Shown: in pieces, positions 62,201 to 64,000 of the stretch
Position numbering within the stretch: position 1 is the stretch's first letter
Layout of the letters: every line of letters starts with the position of its first letter
NCBI GenBank assembly: GCA_947561715.1
Contig: OX387198.1
Location: forward strand, 5,084,001 to 5,148,000
Direction of reading: 5' to 3'
DNA length: 64,000 bases
Source of the DNA: Ascidia mentula
Taxonomy: Eukaryota; Chordata; Ascidiacea; Phlebobranchia; Ascidiidae
Position numbers and translations under genes: made by a program
Notes under the pieces: model-generated
Told to the model about the DNA's origin: nothing
Database searches by the model: none
What the model saw: only the letters and a program-made list of their open reading frames with translations

Positions 62201-63441
62201 TTATGTGTACGAGAAAAACATTATGTGTAAGAGTAAAACGCTATGTTAGAGTATATTGTTTTCATTACATCCGATCATTGTTTTGCCAAATGTTCAAAGT
62301 GCTTTAGACACCTTACTTAACTAAAACAATAAGCTGTATGGCCCGTGACCGGATAGTACAAGCTATTATCTTTAATTTGTTGTGCACCCCTGCTTTAAGA
62401 CTTAAGACAATCACAACAAAACAAAAGAAATACAAACAATGTAATCCTACAGTATTCCATTGATTACCAAAGGTTTTTTTGTCACTTACAACCAGTACTC
62501 TGTGGCAGAGGAAGTGACGTTTCCATCGTTCGCAGTCAGATTGCGGGCGTTTGTCGAATTTTGGTAAATGCCTCCTCCTTCCAAGTCTTGTGTGGCAATA
62601 CAACGATGGGTATTCCACTCATTTCCGCACGTTGACCACGGAAGAACAGCCGAGAAGCTCTTTACAAAGTACTTGAGAGCCCATACCAGGATAATTTGAT
62701 AACTTGTGGTGAAATGGAAGAGAACCATTGCTTGCGCAAAGGCGATACCTGCGTGTTCATGTCGAAAAATTTACAGCGAAAATATGATGGTGATGGGCGC
62801 CGAAAGTATTAAGTATTACTTTTTATATTAACAGAATGCAGTGAAAATAATCGTCAAAACCAGTCATTCAGCAGTTTACTATAGTTAGGAAGTACGTATA
62901 GAGGCGTAAGTCAATGTTTTGCCTGACAAATTCTTACCTTTCATTATGGGTATGCCTGACCAACTTTGCATGACGCCACGACCCACCCTTTGTCCGAAAG
63001 AAGTTTCCAGAATGACCAACGGGATCGCAAACATCACCACGAAGAAAATGTAAGGCACCAGGAACGCTCCTTCAGATATGTAACACGGGCAAGGTACATA
63101 GTCGTACCCACTTAAAAAGTTTGATAAACCTGGGCATGTATTAATAAATAGCAGGCCACATTGCATCACGGTATTTGTATGTTGGTTATTGTCGTAGCAT
63201 AACACCAAATAGGCAAAAATGAACAAGCAAAAATGTCACCCATGTTACCTCCTCCGTTTTTGAAGCAAAGGTAGGGGAATCTCCAGACATTACCGAGTCC
63301 GATTGAACCTCCAAGTAATGCGAAAACAAAATCCCAAGACCTTGCCCATTTCTGTCTCTTGTGCTTTTTGTCAACCTTCGTTTTCTTGTCGCCATCAGCA
63401 ACGCACATGTGGTTTAAAGGGTTAGTGTCTGTCTCGTCCAT
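59264..63441 (-). CDS. SLC6 sodium/chloride-dependent transporter, copy 2 (complete)
   Basis: Eleven exons: 63441-63249, 63129-62938, 62748-62490, 62122-61855, 61542-61439, 61318-61225, 61057-60914, 60642-60514, 60173-59967, 59543-59367 and a short last exon 59290-59264, about 597 residues. The start is [14 protein letters not shown]1 reads [22 protein letters not shown]2 is [14 protein letters not shown]. The large second outer loop has N-glycosylation sites (NST, NLT, NVT) and a Cys pair. TM6 reads [11 protein letters not shown] and TM8 LLLGFDT, where the Asp of the Na2 site is kept. An extra 20 or so residues lie between TM1 and TM2. SLC6 carriers move neurotransmitters, osmolytes or amino acids with sodium and chloride. 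The substrate is not clear from sequence. The last exon is the least certain part. Confidence 0.88.
61721..61815. repeat. Dispersed repeat, copy in an SLC6 intron
   Basis: Diverged partner of 35767-35862: GTGATACTGACGATACCGAA followed by ATATATCAAAAACAACTG and GTTTGCTCTTCG. It includes a short AT microsatellite. Confidence 0.6.
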
Positions 63442-64000
63442 GGTTTCATTAAGAATGAATCCTGTTCGAAGAATGACAGTTGGCAATTAAAAGTTTTGCA
63501 GCTATACCATGGGTAACCTGCACATATTATGGTACCACAAAAGCATTACTTTTCCTACTCAATGTTACTAAATTATTCATGCCGAAATAAACCCACAACC
63601 CGCAACACTGACTAAGTACGCCATTTTACTACAACTCATAATACTGAAGTTTAAAAATGAAAATCGTGTTTACCACAATTCTACCTATGCCGCCTCGACC
63701 TGAGCAGTACCGCATGTGTCGTTCTATCATATGCGCGCTTCCCACATGTGCGCTCAGCCTACAGCTGTCGAGTTTGGCTCCAAACCATGAGTGGGTGTAA
63801 TTGATAGGATTGCATCAAATTATTACGAGCCCCCTCAACGGTTTAAAGCCCTGTTCACGAACGAAGTTGCTGCGTTCTCGTTCACGGGTTAAGAAACAAA
63901 GCATGGAGCAATTAAACTATCGCTACCATAGTTATAACGTAAACGAAAGTGACGTCGTTTCTCCAAAACTGAACATCAATTTTGATGATATATAAGCAGA
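63442..64000. other. Upstream region of SLC6 copy 2 to the window edge
   Basis: No coding signal that I can support. A TATATAAG at 63989-63996 on the plus strand could be the promoter of a gene beyond the window. Confidence 0.35.

Noticed and set aside
63801-63995. Plus-strand open frame near the right edge
   Set aside because: Short, no recognisable domain, and it overlaps the likely upstream region of SLC6 copy 2.

Overview
The window is nuclear DNA of an invertebrate chordate, most likely an ascidian tunicate of the Ciona type. The genes have many short exons, small AT-rich introns with GT-AG borders and short gene spacing. One gene is a thyroid hormone receptor orthologue, and others are chordate-style families (pentraxin, multi-domain lactase-phlorizin-hydrolase-like enzyme, SLC13, SLC6, B4GAT1). 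The species is inferred from the style of the genes and not proven. Exon borders below were read by eye from splice signals, reading phase and family conservation.

Layout, left to right. 1-1457 (+): the last three exons of a ZIP/SLC39 zinc transporter. 1458-5791: mostly non-coding, with an isolated fragment of an AP-4 type bHLH gene near 3.6 kb and a long foldback near 5.1 kb. 5792-10991 and 12203-18326 (+): two tandem SLC13 sodium/anion cotransporter genes with the same 13-exon plan. 18551-18715: a small piggyBac-like MITE. 20428-19239 (-): a secreted pentraxin. 47692-21257 (-): one very large gene coding for a membrane-anchored protein with seven tandem glycosyl hydrolase family 1 (GH1) domains. 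52326-49409 (-): thyroid hormone receptor-like nuclear receptor. 54594-56195 (+): B4GAT1-like glucuronyltransferase. 58276-56641 (-) and 63441-59264 (-): two SLC6 transporters in tandem, the first internally deleted.

The most notable finding is the GH1 gene. It has seven GH1 repeats behind one signal peptide and one C-terminal membrane anchor, and the repeats fall into two classes. Repeats 1, 3, 6 and 7 keep both catalytic glutamates. Repeats 2, 4 and 5 have lost both. This extends the vertebrate lactase-phlorizin hydrolase design (four repeats, some inactive) to an interleaved enzyme/pseudoenzyme array. The nuclear receptor is the second: its DNA-binding domain is almost that of vertebrate thyroid receptors, but four of the five hormone-contacting residues and the AF-2 helix are changed, and about 165 extra residues follow.

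Functionally this is a set of unlinked housekeeping, transport and digestive or secretory genes, not an operon-like system. Tandem duplication with patches of very high identity between copies (SLC13, SLC6, GH1 repeats) is the main evolutionary theme. Introns and spacers carry short foldback elements, tRNA-derived SINE-like pieces and an excess of the palindrome TGACGTCA.
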